Shown here piece after piece: positions 7,022-14,782 of a DNA stretch of 36,592 bases. A program made the position numbers and the translations under genes. Position 1 is the first letter of the stretch, and the number at the start of each line of letters is the position of its first letter. Below the pieces are notes generated by a model. It saw only the letters and a list, made by a program, of their open reading frames with translations, made no database searches and had not been told where the DNA came from. Source of the DNA: Candidatus Merdivicinus intestinigallinarum (lineage in GTDB: Bacteria; Bacillota; Clostridia; Oscillospirales; Ruminococcaceae); contig DVOW01000048.1 of the NCBI GenBank assembly GCA_018713335.1, forward strand, positions 1 to 36,592. The letters run 5' to 3'.

Positions 7022-8868
7022 TCTGCCGCCTCCTTTTGTCCGTCTTTTTCCCGATAATATTTTGCCTGCATTTCAAACAAACGATAGTATTTCCCTTTTT
7101 TCCTGAGCAGGCTGGTATGGGTACCTTCTTCACAAACCTGCCCGTTTTCCATCAAAATAATCCGGCTGCAAAAGCTGGTACTGGCTAACCGGTGGGAAAT
7201 AAATACAGTGGTTTTTCCCTCGCTGATTTGATGATAGTTTTCATACAAATTGCTCTCAGCAATGGGGTCCAGCGCTGCCGTGGGTTCATCCAGCAGCATG
7301 ATGGGGGCGGATTTGTACAAAGCCCGCGCCAGGAGCAATTTTTGAACTTCACCGCCGGAAAATTCCACTCCGTCATCGTAAATGGTTTTCCCAAACTGGC
7401 TTTTGACCCCCTGCGGAAGCTGGGCGACCTTATCCCAAAGTCCCGCTGTTTTCAAGCAATGCTGGACTTGATCCGCATCCAGGCTTTCCGCAGGCGTTTC
7501 AGCCACAATCTCCTCAATGGTCACCGGCAAAATACTGAATTGCTGAAAGACCGCTGAGAAAAGCCGGTAAAACTCCGCCCGGTTATATTCCCGGATATCG
7601 ACCCCGTCATAAAGGACCTGTCCTTCTGTGGGATCAATCAATCCGCAGAGCAGCTTGACAAGGGTCGTCTTTCCCGCGCCGTTTAACCCGACCACCGCCA
7701 AATGTTCACCGGGCGTGATTTTCAGATTGAAATTACGGAGAGCGTATTGTTCAGCGCCTCCATAACGATAACTTACGTTTTTCAGTTCAATGGTCCTGGG
7801 AAGCGGGCCCGTTGGAAGGGGTGCCCCATGATCCCTGCGAAAAGTTTCCGGGTATTCCAGATAGGAGCGAAAATAATTGATTTTCAGGTTCAGCTGATTG
7901 AGGAGCGATACCTGTGAAATAACGTTGCTGAGCCAAGTGGAAAATCCCGCCACTGCGCTGAAATAAAGGACAAAATCCGCCACAGTGATTCGGTGATTCC
8001 ACACGAGGTAGATTAAGTAAACATAAGTGACGCCCTCCCGCAGCAAAGCGAAGCTGCTGTCCCACACGGCGACGCCGAAGATCCGCTTGGTCAATCGCCG
8101 GTACCAGCTGCTGATGCCGTCCATGTTCTCCTGGTAAATATCAGAAAACCATGCGGCCATGCGGTACAGCCGGAGATCCTTGGCGGAACGAATTTCTCCG
8201 GAAGCGGCGTTGATATAGTCCAACCGCTGCTCATAACGGATCCGTTCCGGATTATTTTGATCCGTCCATTTGACAACCCGTCGATTCAGGAAAAAGCTCA
8301 TCAGGGTGGTTGCAGCCAAAAACAGCAGGATGAACCCGTTCACTTGAACCAGTATGGCCCCAAATGCCCACAGGCCCAGAACGCTGGTGCAGAGGCTGAC
8401 TAAGATGTCATAAACGCTGGTAAGGGGGGAATAGTTCCCGTTGCAGCAGGCGAAGCTTTCCGTTTGCAGTTTGCGGAACTGTTCATTTTCCTGGTTGCTG
8501 TAATCCGTTGTCAGCCCTTTTAAGGCCACCCGTTTAAGGTAAAAGGTATTCATCCGATATTTCTGATGATAAATGAATTTTGTAAAAAACTGGCCGGCCC
8601 CGGACAGCAGGGCAATACCGCCCATGAACCCCAAAACAGTGGCGGTTAATTCCCATACGCTGTTTCCCTCCGTGATAGCTTCAATGACCGCTTTGGGAAG
8701 ATAAGCGGATAAAACTGGCAGCGCCGCATTGACCAATATGGAAATCCCGCACCAGCATAACAGCAGGCAGTAGCAGCGGGAGGTATTTCGGATGCAGTAC
8801 CAGACGTTTTGGATGATGGAAGCGTGACGGGTGCTCCATTCATCCGAAGCCGTATTTTTCTTTTGCAT
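7018..8868 (-). CDS. ABC exporter half-transporter (TMD-NBD fusion), first of pair
   Basis: The 616-aa protein has a membrane domain at about residues 30-340 and an ATPase with Walker A GLNGAGKTT, signature FSGGEVQKLLLARAL, Walker B IMLLDEPTAALD and the switch region FISHRLAS. ATG 8868 follows AAAGGAGGCGGAAGCC. It is the first gene after the 93-bp gap that separates it from the kinase gene, and that gap carries a predicted LytTR-controlled promoter. It forms an overlapping pair with the second half-transporter. The N-terminus is cytoplasmic and charged, with no peptidase C39 domain, so it is not a leader-processing bacteriocin exporter. Confidence 0.88.
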   Translation of the reverse strand: MQKKNTASDEWSTRHASIIQNVWYCIRNTSRCYCLLLCWCGISILVNAALPVLSAYLPKAVIEAITEGNSVWELTATVLGFMGGIALLSGAGQFFTKFIYHQKYRMNTFYLKRVALKGLTTDYSNQENEQFRKLQTESFACCNGNYSPLTSVYDILVSLCTSVLGLWAFGAILVQVNGFILLFLAATTLMSFFLNRRVVKWTDQNNPERIRYEQRLDYINAASGEIRSAKDLRLYRMAAWFSDIYQENMDGISSWYRRLTKRIFGVAVWDSSFALLREGVTYVYLIYLVWNHRITVADFVLYFSAVAGFSTWLSNVISQVSLLNQLNLKINYFRSYLEYPETFRRDHGAPLPTGPLPRTIELKNVSYRYGGAEQYALRNFNLKITPGEHLAVVGLNGAGKTTLVKLLCGLIDPTEGQVLYDGVDIREYNRAEFYRLFSAVFQQFSILPVTIEEIVAETPAESLDADQVQHCLKTAGLWDKVAQLPQGVKSQFGKTIYDDGVEFSGGEVQKLLLARALYKSAPIMLLDEPTAALDPIAESNLYENYHQISEGKTTVFISHRLASTSFCSRIILMENGQVCEEGTHTSLLRKKGKYYRLFEMQAKYYREKDGQKEAAE

Positions 8869-8893
8869 TGGCTTCCGCCTCCTTTCGTGCTTT

Positions 8894-8961
8894 ATTGTAT
8901 CATGATTCTGGCGAAAATGAAAATTCGTGCACCAACTGCATCAGCCGGTACACGAATTGCA
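8894..8961 (-). promoter_or_regulatory. LytTR-type direct repeats and -10 box before the ABC genes
   Basis: On the minus strand TGCAATTCGTGTA (8961-8949) is repeated as TGCAGTTGGTGCA (8940-8928). The starts are exactly 21 bp apart, two helical turns, and the copies agree at 10 of 13 positions. LytTR regulators such as AgrA bind pairs of this kind with a central CAGTT. About 30 bases further on is a -10 box TACAAT (8899-8894) with only a poor -35 (TTTCAT) 17 bases upstream, as expected of an activator-dependent promoter. Binding by the regulator at 9622-10323 is inferred. Confidence 0.6.
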
Positions 8962-8962
8962 C

Positions 8963-9625
8963 TTATTCCACAGCGAGAACTAAAAATTCAGAGGTAAACG
9001 CCCCGTTTTCGCTGTTGTACTTACACCATCCGCCGTGTTCCTCCAGAATCCCTTCAGCGCGCCGCAGCCCGAAACCATGCAGCCCGTTTTTATTGGAGGA
9101 AAAAAGCCCGCCCGTTTTCTTTCTCTTTTCTCCTGCGGAATTGAGCATGGAAAAATACAGCATTTTCCCTTTCATGGACATATAAATCCGGATAAAGCGT
9201 TCTCCCGCGGCAGTCCGGCAGGCTTCAATGGCATTGTCAAGCAGGTTGCCCACCAGGATACTCAGTTCCAAATCGGTGATGGTCAAATTGTCCGGGACGC
9301 ATGCCTTGACAGAAACCGCAATGTTCTCCGCTTTGGCCTGAGCAATTTTCGCGGACAGGATTGCGTCCAGGGAGATGTTGCCGGTTTTCAGAAGCGTATC
9401 CACGTTCATCAGCTCCCGGTCCAGCTGTTCGATGTATGCAAGGGCTCGCCCGGTTTCGCCGGCCTCCAGCTGGCCTTTGAGCGTTTGCAGATGGTGATGG
9501 AAATCATGCTTGTATCCCCGCATTTCGGCATGGATGCTGCGGACTTCGTCCAGGTGCCGCCTGGACTGTTCCGTTTGATATTCCACCAGCTTTAAATAGG
9601 TTTTCTTTCTCATAAGATTCCTCAA
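8963..9625 (-). CDS. GHKL-family histidine kinase without membrane sensor domain
   Basis: The protein has only 220 residues, all cytoplasmic. A coiled region leads to the phospho-acceptor box RGYKHDFHHHLQTL (His at about residue 40), then the N-box GNLLDNAIEA (residues about 127-135) and a G-box NGLHGFGLRR near the C-terminus, as in AgrC-type GHKL kinases. AgrC-like proteins normally carry six or seven membrane spans in front; here there are none and no space for them, because the ATG overlaps the stop of the response regulator (ATGA). It should phosphorylate the LytTR regulator encoded just upstream. The input signal must be cytoplasmic or come from a partner protein, possibly the exporter. 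Confidence 0.88.
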   Translation of the reverse strand: MRNLMRKKTYLKLVEYQTEQSRRHLDEVRSIHAEMRGYKHDFHHHLQTLKGQLEAGETGRALAYIEQLDRELMNVDTLLKTGNISLDAILSAKIAQAKAENIAVSVKACVPDNLTITDLELSILVGNLLDNAIEACRTAAGERFIRIYMSMKGKMLYFSMLNSAGEKRKKTGGLFSSNKNGLHGFGLRRAEGILEEHGGWCKYNSENGAFTSEFLVLAVE

Positions 9626-10323
9626 TTCCGCGCGATAAACGCCCGGTTGACGTCGTCGTATTTTCCTCTGGCCAGAGGGAGCTCAGCGCCGCAGTCCAGC
9701 CAAACCGCTGTGCGGGAAATTTTTCGGATATGCTTTAGCGACACCAGATAGGACCGGTGCGTCCGGTAAAAATCGCCGCTGAGCTTTCCTTCCAAAGCGG
9801 AAAGGTTCTCTTTCAGTTTATATTCTGTACTTTGGGTGTGGACAACGACATAATGCAGGAAAGATTCCATATACAGAATATCCGGTTCCAAAAGTTTCAC
9901 TGTTTCCCCATTGCAGCTGATAACCAGCGATGGAGGTTCCGCCGATAATTTCTGAGCCGCTTTGGAAAGCACCTCCATGAGTTTTGCTTCCGCGATGGGC
10001 TTTATAAGATAATGCAGCGCGTCCACTTCATAGCCTTCCCCAGCCAATTCAAAATGGGAAGTGGTGAAGATGATTTCCACGCGGTGATTCCCGGAACGGA
10101 TCTGTTTTGCCAGCTCGATGCCGGAAATGCTTTTCATTTCCACATCCAGAAGCAGAATGTCGTAATCCTTCTTTTCTTCATAATGAAAGAGAAAACTCTC
10201 TGCTGAGGGGAACGTTTCAATGTTTACGGAAACTTTTTGTTCCCGGGCCCACTGCTTCACGGCAGAAGCAAGATACCGGGCATCCTCCATTACATCGTCG
10301 CAAACCGCTATTTGATAATCCAT
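9622..10323 (-). CDS. LytTR-family response regulator
   Basis: Residues 1-120 form a receiver domain with the acidic pair CDD (residues 9-10), phospho-acceptor Asp in ILLLDVEM (about residue 60) and Lys in YLIKPI. Residues about 130-230 form the LytTR DNA-binding domain, with DILYMESFLHYVVVHT, FYRTHRSYLVSLKHIRKI and LPLARGKYDDVNRAF. The gene is first in the regulator-kinase-exporter series and overlaps the kinase gene by 4 bases. It probably activates the ABC genes through the 21-bp-spaced repeats at 8928-8961. Confidence 0.93.
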   Translation of the reverse strand: MDYQIAVCDDVMEDARYLASAVKQWAREQKVSVNIETFPSAESFLFHYEEKKDYDILLLDVEMKSISGIELAKQIRSGNHRVEIIFTTSHFELAGEGYEVDALHYLIKPIAEAKLMEVLSKAAQKLSAEPPSLVISCNGETVKLLEPDILYMESFLHYVVVHTQSTEYKLKENLSALEGKLSGDFYRTHRSYLVSLKHIRKISRTAVWLDCGAELPLARGKYDDVNRAFIARN

Positions 10324-10444
10324 TTTTCATCCTCAATATTATGTGATACTTTTCGTATATGTGGTTTAAACAAAGAATGCAAGGGGCCTATCAATTGGGT
10401 ATCCCCTCTTTCGGCACTCTGCGCCTTTGCTTACCGGAGCGTAT

Positions 10445-11299
10445 TTATTTCCTGTTGGAATTTACCCGTTGGATCAATGCCGCCAATTTGCTTTTTTCCC
10501 CTTTCCTGCAAACAAAGTAATAGGTAGCCGTTGCTTCCGGGTCCAATACGGGGATCACCACGCGGTTCTTGGGCTTTCCGTCATACCGCATAGCCATGTC
10601 GGAAACAAAAGCCGGGAGGGCTGAAGCCTGGACCAGCTCCGCGAAATCCGCCTGTTCCGTCTGCATCAAGGCGTGGGTGGAGGGCATTTTTTCATCGCAG
10701 AGTTTTTTCCAGAACCCGATTTGCGCCAGCAACAGAATGGTTTCCCCGTCAATGTCCTTGAAATAAAGCCCCTTTGCAGAAGACAGCGGGTGGGCGGGAG
10801 GAAGGGAAAAATAAAGCTGTTCTGTTTCAAAGGGAACGCTGTATAAATCCGGTTCCTCTGCGGGATAAGGGAGGATGATGCATTGATACAACCCCTTTTT
10901 CAGCCCGTCCAGCAGCGTTTCGTTCTCCTTCATTTCAGAAGAAACGGTCATATCAGGATAGATGCCCGAAGTCCAGGAGCTCAGCTCCCACAGCGGCGCC
11001 GGGGCGCAGGATCCGATGAAAATGGTGCGCTGGCTGCGGTCGAAGGCCCGCACCTGTTCCATCAGATCGTTTGCCTGCTCCACCACTCGGCGCGCCAGCT
11101 CTATGGCCAGTTTCCCGTTTTCGTTGAGGCTGATTTTGTTCTTTTGCCGGTCAAACAGCGTGACCTGCAATTCTTCTTCCAGTTTTTGCATGGAACGGCT
11201 GAGGGCGGGCTGGGACAGGTGCAGTTTCTCGGCCGCGCCGGACAATGTGCCGCATTCCGCCACAATAAGAAGCTGCTCCAACTGATATAGCTCAAACAT
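10445..11299 (-). CDS. LysR-family transcriptional regulator
   Basis: Residues 1-60 are a classic LysR helix-turn-helix: MFELYQLEQLLIVAECGTLSGAAEKLHLSQPALSRSMQKLEEEL. The rest (about 88-284) is the periplasmic-binding-protein-like effector domain. ATG 11299 follows AAAGGAGGTGGCAAA. The gene is divergent from the aldo/keto reductase gene, the usual layout for a LysR regulator and its target, and a dyad AGTGC-N12-GCACT lies between them. The effector is unknown; a carbonyl compound handled by the reductases is a guess. Confidence 0.92.
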   Translation of the reverse strand: MFELYQLEQLLIVAECGTLSGAAEKLHLSQPALSRSMQKLEEELQVTLFDRQKNKISLNENGKLAIELARRVVEQANDLMEQVRAFDRSQRTIFIGSCAPAPLWELSSWTSGIYPDMTVSSEMKENETLLDGLKKGLYQCIILPYPAEEPDLYSVPFETEQLYFSLPPAHPLSSAKGLYFKDIDGETILLLAQIGFWKKLCDEKMPSTHALMQTEQADFAELVQASALPAFVSDMAMRYDGKPKNRVVIPVLDPEATATYYFVCRKGEKSKLAALIQRVNSNRK

Positions 11300-11368
11300 T
11301 TTGCCACCTCCTTTTCTATTCTATCACAGATATGGAGGTCTATCAATCTCAGTATGCGTTAAAGTTTT

Positions 11369-11418
11369 AGTGCTCTGCGCAACTGGCACTGTACTTTTCC
11401 ATGAAACCGTACTACAAT
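11369..11418 (+). promoter_or_regulatory. Putative LysR operator and promoter of the reductase genes
   Basis: An inverted repeat, AGTGC (11369-11373) and GCACT (11386-11390), lies upstream of a -10 box TACAAT (11413-11418) with a poor -35 (TGTACT, 17 bases upstream). A weak -35 with a dyad just before it is typical of LysR-activated promoters. Assignment is by position and symmetry only. Confidence 0.45.
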
Positions 11419-11452
11419 ATAGTCAACAAGGGAAATCAAGGAGGTGGGATTT

Positions 11453-12310
11453 GTGGAGTATTCAGTGCTTTCCAACGGATGTTTGCTTCCCAAAATCGGA
11501 TTTGGCACCTTCCAGATCACAGACGCCGTCCAGTGTAAACGATGTATCAGCGACGCGCTGGAAACCGGCTACCGCCTTTTTGATACGGCAGCGGCCTACG
11601 GCAATGAGGAAGCCATTGGCGCTGCGGTAAACAGCTCCGGGATTTCGCGGAAAGAGATTTTCCTGACAACCAAATTATGGGTACAGGACGCGGGATATGA
11701 AGCTGCTCTGAAGGCCTTTGACGCTTCCTTAAAAAAGCTCCAAACAGATTATATCGACCTGTATTTGATCCATCAGCCCTTCGGCGACTATTACGGCGCC
11801 TGGCGGGCCATGGAACGGCTGTATCAAGAAGGGGCCGTTCGGGCCATTGGGGTCAGCAACTTTTCCCCGGAACGTCTGGTGGATCTGTGCATGAACCAGG
11901 AAATCAAGCCCATGGTCAACCAGATTGAAATTCATCCGTTTTACCAGCAGCGGGAAGCAATCCGCGTTATGAAGGAATACAATGTGGCTGTTCAAGCGTG
12001 GGGGCCCCTTTCGGAAGCCCAGCGGGATATTTTCCGCCATAAAACCCTTGTAAAAATCGCGGAAAAGCACGGGAAATCCACCGCCCAGGTGATTCTGCGC
12101 TGGCACTTGCAGCGGGGAGTGGCCGTCATCCCCAAAACCGTTCATAAAGACCGGATGGCCGAAAACCTGGACATCTTCGACTTTGCGCTGACGGAAAAAG
12201 AAATGGAGGCCATCGGGGCCATGGACATTGGCCACAGCGAGATCATCGACCACCGCTGCTACTACACGGCAAGGCAGCTCAACAGCGTCAAAATTCACGC
12301 TGAAGGCTGA
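11453..12310 (+). CDS. Aldo/keto reductase (first paralogue)
   Basis: An NAD(P)H-dependent carbonyl reductase of the AKR5/2,5-diketo-gluconate reductase-like group, about 285 aa in a TIM barrel. The catalytic tetrad is visible: Asp 44 and Tyr 49 in DTAAAYGNE, Lys 74 in TTKLW and His 107 in LIHQP. The C-terminal half has the cofactor-binding pattern VIPKTVHKDRMAEN. I chose GTG at 11453, 6 bases after AAGGAGGTG; the GTG at 11444 lies inside that ribosome site. It is divergent from LysR and followed by a close paralogue (roughly 60% identical by eye), so a tandem duplication is likely. The substrate cannot be told from sequence. Confidence 0.9.
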   Translation: MEYSVLSNGCLLPKIGFGTFQITDAVQCKRCISDALETGYRLFDTAAAYGNEEAIGAAVNSSGISRKEIFLTTKLWVQDAGYEAALKAFDASLKKLQTDYIDLYLIHQPFGDYYGAWRAMERLYQEGAVRAIGVSNFSPERLVDLCMNQEIKPMVNQIEIHPFYQQREAIRVMKEYNVAVQAWGPLSEAQRDIFRHKTLVKIAEKHGKSTAQVILRWHLQRGVAVIPKTVHKDRMAENLDIFDFALTEKEMEAIGAMDIGHSEIIDHRCYYTARQLNSVKIHAEG

Positions 12311-12422
12311 TGAAAGTTTTAAAAATCGCTTGCGGTCGTGATTGCAGGCAGCCCGGCCGGTTTCATTTCATCCGGGCCTTATGAAGCTCTGTCAATCCAA
12401 ATAAAATACAGGAGGAATTATT

Positions 12423-13286
12423 ATGATGAACAAGATTGAAACTGTCAAGCTGAACAACGGTGTGGAAATGCCCCTGGAGGGCTTCGGCGTGTTCCAGGTC
12501 CCGGACCCTGCCCAGTGCGAGCAGGCCGTTTTGGACGCCATCGCCAGCGGCTACCGCCTCATTGACACGGCGGCCGCTTACATGAACGAGGAAGCCGTAG
12601 GCAAGGCTGTGGCCAAGTGCGGCGTGCCCCGTGAGGAGCTGTTTATCACCACCAAGCTGTGGGTGCAGGACGCCAGCTACGAGGGGGCCAAGGCTGCTAT
12701 TGAAGCCTCTTTGAAAAAGCTGGGCCTCAGCTATATTGACCTGTACCTAATCCACCAGCCCATGGGCGACTATATCGGGGCCTACCGGGCCATGGAGGAA
12801 GCCTACAAGGAAGGAAAGCTGAAAGCCATCGGCGTCTGCAATTTTTATCCCAACCGCCTGGCCGACCTGTGCGAAACCGTTGAGGTCATCCCCGCCGTCA
12901 ACCAGGTGGAGCTGCACCCCTTCTTCCAGCAGGAGAACGCCCTGGCCCTCATGAAAGAGTACGGCGTGGTGCTGGAAGCCTGGGGCCCCTTTGCCGAAGG
13001 CAAGCACGGCATCTTCACCCACCCCGTCCTGACCGCCATCGGCCAGAAGTACGGCAAGACTGCCGCCCAGGTGGCCCTGCGCTGGAATATCCAGCGGGGC
13101 GTTGTGGTAATCCCCAAGTCTGTCCACAAGGACCGTATGGAGCAGAACCTGGCCGTTTGGGACTTTGAACTCAGCGACGGGGATATGGCGGAAATCGCCA
13201 AGCTGGATATCGGCCACAGCGAAATCGTTGACCACAGCGATCCCAGCTTTGTCAGGATGCTGCACAGCATGAAAGTTCACGACTAA
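12423..13286 (+). CDS. Aldo/keto reductase (second paralogue)
   Basis: 287 aa, colinear with the preceding gene and sharing long identical stretches such as TTKLWVQDA and IGHSEI. The catalytic tetrad is Asp 48, Tyr 53, Lys 78 and His 111. It ends MLHSMKVHD, like the paralogue's NSVKIH end. ATG 12423 follows AGGAGGAATTATT. Codon use is more strongly biased to C/G at third positions than in the first copy, which suggests higher expression. A 112-bp gap with a possible GCCCGG/CCGGGC hairpin separates the two. A terminator follows, so the ferredoxin may be transcribed separately or by readthrough. Confidence 0.9.
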   Translation: MMNKIETVKLNNGVEMPLEGFGVFQVPDPAQCEQAVLDAIASGYRLIDTAAAYMNEEAVGKAVAKCGVPREELFITTKLWVQDASYEGAKAAIEASLKKLGLSYIDLYLIHQPMGDYIGAYRAMEEAYKEGKLKAIGVCNFYPNRLADLCETVEVIPAVNQVELHPFFQQENALALMKEYGVVLEAWGPFAEGKHGIFTHPVLTAIGQKYGKTAAQVALRWNIQRGVVVIPKSVHKDRMEQNLAVWDFELSDGDMAEIAKLDIGHSEIVDHSDPSFVRMLHSMKVHD

Positions 13287-13320
13287 ATTGACTGCCGTGA
13301 TTTCATAACAATAAAGGATC

Positions 13321-13362
13321 GCGGCAGCAGGGCGTGTCACACGCTTTTGCTGCCGCATTTTA
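13321..13362 (+). terminator. Terminator after the second aldo/keto reductase
   Basis: The arms GCGGCAGCA and TGCTGCCGC enclose an inner stem GCGTG/CACGC, and ATTTTAT follows. Confidence 0.75.
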
Positions 13363-13382
13363 TGGGAAAAGGAGATATTTCG

Positions 13383-13411
13383 GGCGGACCTCCAAACGGC
13401 GGAGGTCCGCC
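13383..13411 (+). repeat. Perfect hairpin before the ferredoxin gene
   Basis: GGCGGACCTCC and GGAGGTCCGCC are perfect 11-bp arms around AAACGGC. There is no T-run, and it ends about 15 bases before the ribosome site of the ferredoxin, so it may be an RNA stabiliser or translational control element. Confidence 0.5.
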
Positions 13412-13437
13412 GCGGCATCTCAAACAGGAGGCAGGAT

Positions 13438-13779
13438 TTGGAGGAAACCAAACCGGAGGACCTGGCGGTTTATCAAAACTATCTCGCCTTTATTGGGGAA
13501 CACCCGGAGCTGGGCTGGAAGCAGGTCAAGCTCCATTCTACGGAACGATGCAACGGCTGCGGCCTCTGCGCCCAGGTCTGCCCCGGGAACTGCATTGAAA
13601 TCCAGGATGGCCGCGCGGTCCATACGGATGACAACTGCCAGGTCTGCCTGGCCTGTATCCACCACTGCCCGCAGAACGCGGTGCGGCTCAGCGTGCCGGA
13701 GGTAAACCCCAACGCCCGGTACATCCATCCCCAAATTTCCATCCGAGAAATCATCCAAGCAAATCAAAAAACCGTGTAA
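13438..13779 (+). CDS. 2[4Fe-4S] ferredoxin-like protein
   Basis: About 113 aa with two four-cysteine clusters: CNGCGLCAQVCPGNC (residues about 39-53) and CQVCLACIHHCP (about 67-78). This is the bacterial-type 8Fe ferredoxin fold with an N-terminal extension of about 35 residues and a short C-terminal tail. It would shuttle electrons at low potential in the cytoplasm. TTG at 13438 is the chosen start because CAGGAGGCAGGAT precedes it at normal spacing and no ATG is available. It follows the aldo/keto reductases, and they might share electrons, although those reductases normally use NAD(P)H. Confidence 0.85.
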   Translation: MEETKPEDLAVYQNYLAFIGEHPELGWKQVKLHSTERCNGCGLCAQVCPGNCIEIQDGRAVHTDDNCQVCLACIHHCPQNAVRLSVPEVNPNARYIHPQISIREIIQANQKTV

Positions 13780-13797
13780 GCCTCCCAACAGAGCCGG

Positions 13798-13841
13798 AAA
13801 GCGCCGGAGAGAAGGATCCCCTTCTTCCCCGGCGCTTTTTT
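13798..13841 (+). terminator. Terminator after the ferredoxin gene
   Basis: AAAGCGCCGG pairs with CCGGCGCTTT, and a run of six T residues completes the signal. It lies between the convergent ferredoxin and MerR genes. Confidence 0.85.
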
Positions 13842-13888
13842 ATATTTTTGCAGCAGGCTCATGGCTTCCCGCCTCAGGCCCGGATATT

Positions 13889-14671
13889 TTAAGCCTCAAT
13901 ATAAACCTGCGCCTCATAGTTCCAGTGCAAAATCCCCGATATCACAATGATCTGCACCGTAAAGGCCGGCTCCGCGCCGTATTTTGTCCGGGCCGTATGA
14001 ACCAGCTCCCGCAGCGTCTGCTCCCGGTTTTCTTCCGTGCAGTTGGCGCACAGGTATTTCCCTTTGGGCAATACCTTTAGGCCCTCTGTTTCCTCGTAAC
14101 GGGTACAGAGGGCAAAAAGCCTTGTTAATCCGTTTTCCGTATAGATTCCGGCCATATCCTCAAAGGAAAACCGGTCCCTCAATGCTTGGGGTACTTTTTC
14201 ATAGAAATGCTCCAGATAATTCCAAAGGTTGTCCAGGGTCGGCGTTTCCAGGGTATCGGAAAGCAGGATCACACGCTCCGGAAAATCCTTCACCAGGGTT
14301 CCGTTCAGATTTTTGCGCATCCGCAGTTTTTTCTCGTAGTCCGCCTTGGCCGCCTGGATTTTGGTTTTGCTGTACTGGAGGGCCGCGATTTTTTCGTCGG
14401 CCTTTTTTTCTGTCTGCGCCAAAAAGTCCACGATCTTTTCCAGGTCGTCGTACTCCAGGACCTTTTTGATCTCCCGCAAGGGCAGATCCATGAGCTGCAA
14501 GGCCCGCACTGTGTTCAGCCGGACAATGTCCTGGTCGGTATAATAGCGGTAGCCCGTCCACTCATCCTTTTTGCTGGGCTTTACCAGCTCGATGCGGTCG
14601 TAGTGCCGCAGGGTTTCGCTGGTCGTATGGACCGCCTTAGCAGCTTCCCCAACGGAAAAATATTTTTTCAT
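13889..14671 (-). CDS. MerR-family transcriptional regulator
   Basis: The N-terminal winged helix is typical: KYFSVGEAAKAVHTTSETLRHYDRIELV followed by GYRYYTDQDIVRLNTVRALQ. A coiled-coil dimerisation helix follows at about residues 75-125 and an effector domain of about 135 residues at the C-terminus. ATG 14671 follows AGAGGGAAAATCAAA. It is divergent from an ABC transporter operon whose promoter has the 19-bp spacer that MerR proteins act on by DNA twisting. The effector domain contains CANCTEENREQTLRELV and could bind a drug-like or other small molecule (GyrI-like in appearance), which is uncertain. Confidence 0.92.
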   Translation of the reverse strand: MKKYFSVGEAAKAVHTTSETLRHYDRIELVKPSKKDEWTGYRYYTDQDIVRLNTVRALQLMDLPLREIKKVLEYDDLEKIVDFLAQTEKKADEKIAALQYSKTKIQAAKADYEKKLRMRKNLNGTLVKDFPERVILLSDTLETPTLDNLWNYLEHFYEKVPQALRDRFSFEDMAGIYTENGLTRLFALCTRYEETEGLKVLPKGKYLCANCTEENREQTLRELVHTARTKYGAEPAFTVQIIVISGILHWNYEAQVYIEA

Positions 14672-14685
14672 TTTGATTTTCCCTC

Positions 14686-14747
14686 TTGACTTTTGTGTTA
14701 CACAAAGGCTTATACTTCATTATAGCACAAGAGCTGGCATAAAACAA
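14686..14747. promoter_or_regulatory. MerR-type operator-promoter with face-to-face promoters
   Basis: Plus strand: -35 TTGACT (14686-14691), a 19-base spacer and -10 TATACT (14711-14716). A perfect dyad, TTTGTG (14692-14697) / TTA / CACAAA (14701-14706), sits in the spacer. A 19-bp spacer with a central dyad is the hallmark of MerR-activated promoters. Minus strand: -35 TTGTTT (14747-14742), a 17-base spacer and -10 TATAAT (14724-14719), pointing to merR. The two -10 boxes are 2 bp apart and the promoters face each other. Confidence 0.85.
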
Positions 14748-14782
14748 TCAAAATTGCACTGCTGTTTAGGAGGAAAAGCTGC

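Noticed and set aside
12747-13451. A 234-codon minus-strand frame across the second aldo/keto reductase
   Set aside because: It is antisense to a well-supported gene with a complete catalytic tetrad, and the frame depends on that gene's codon bias.
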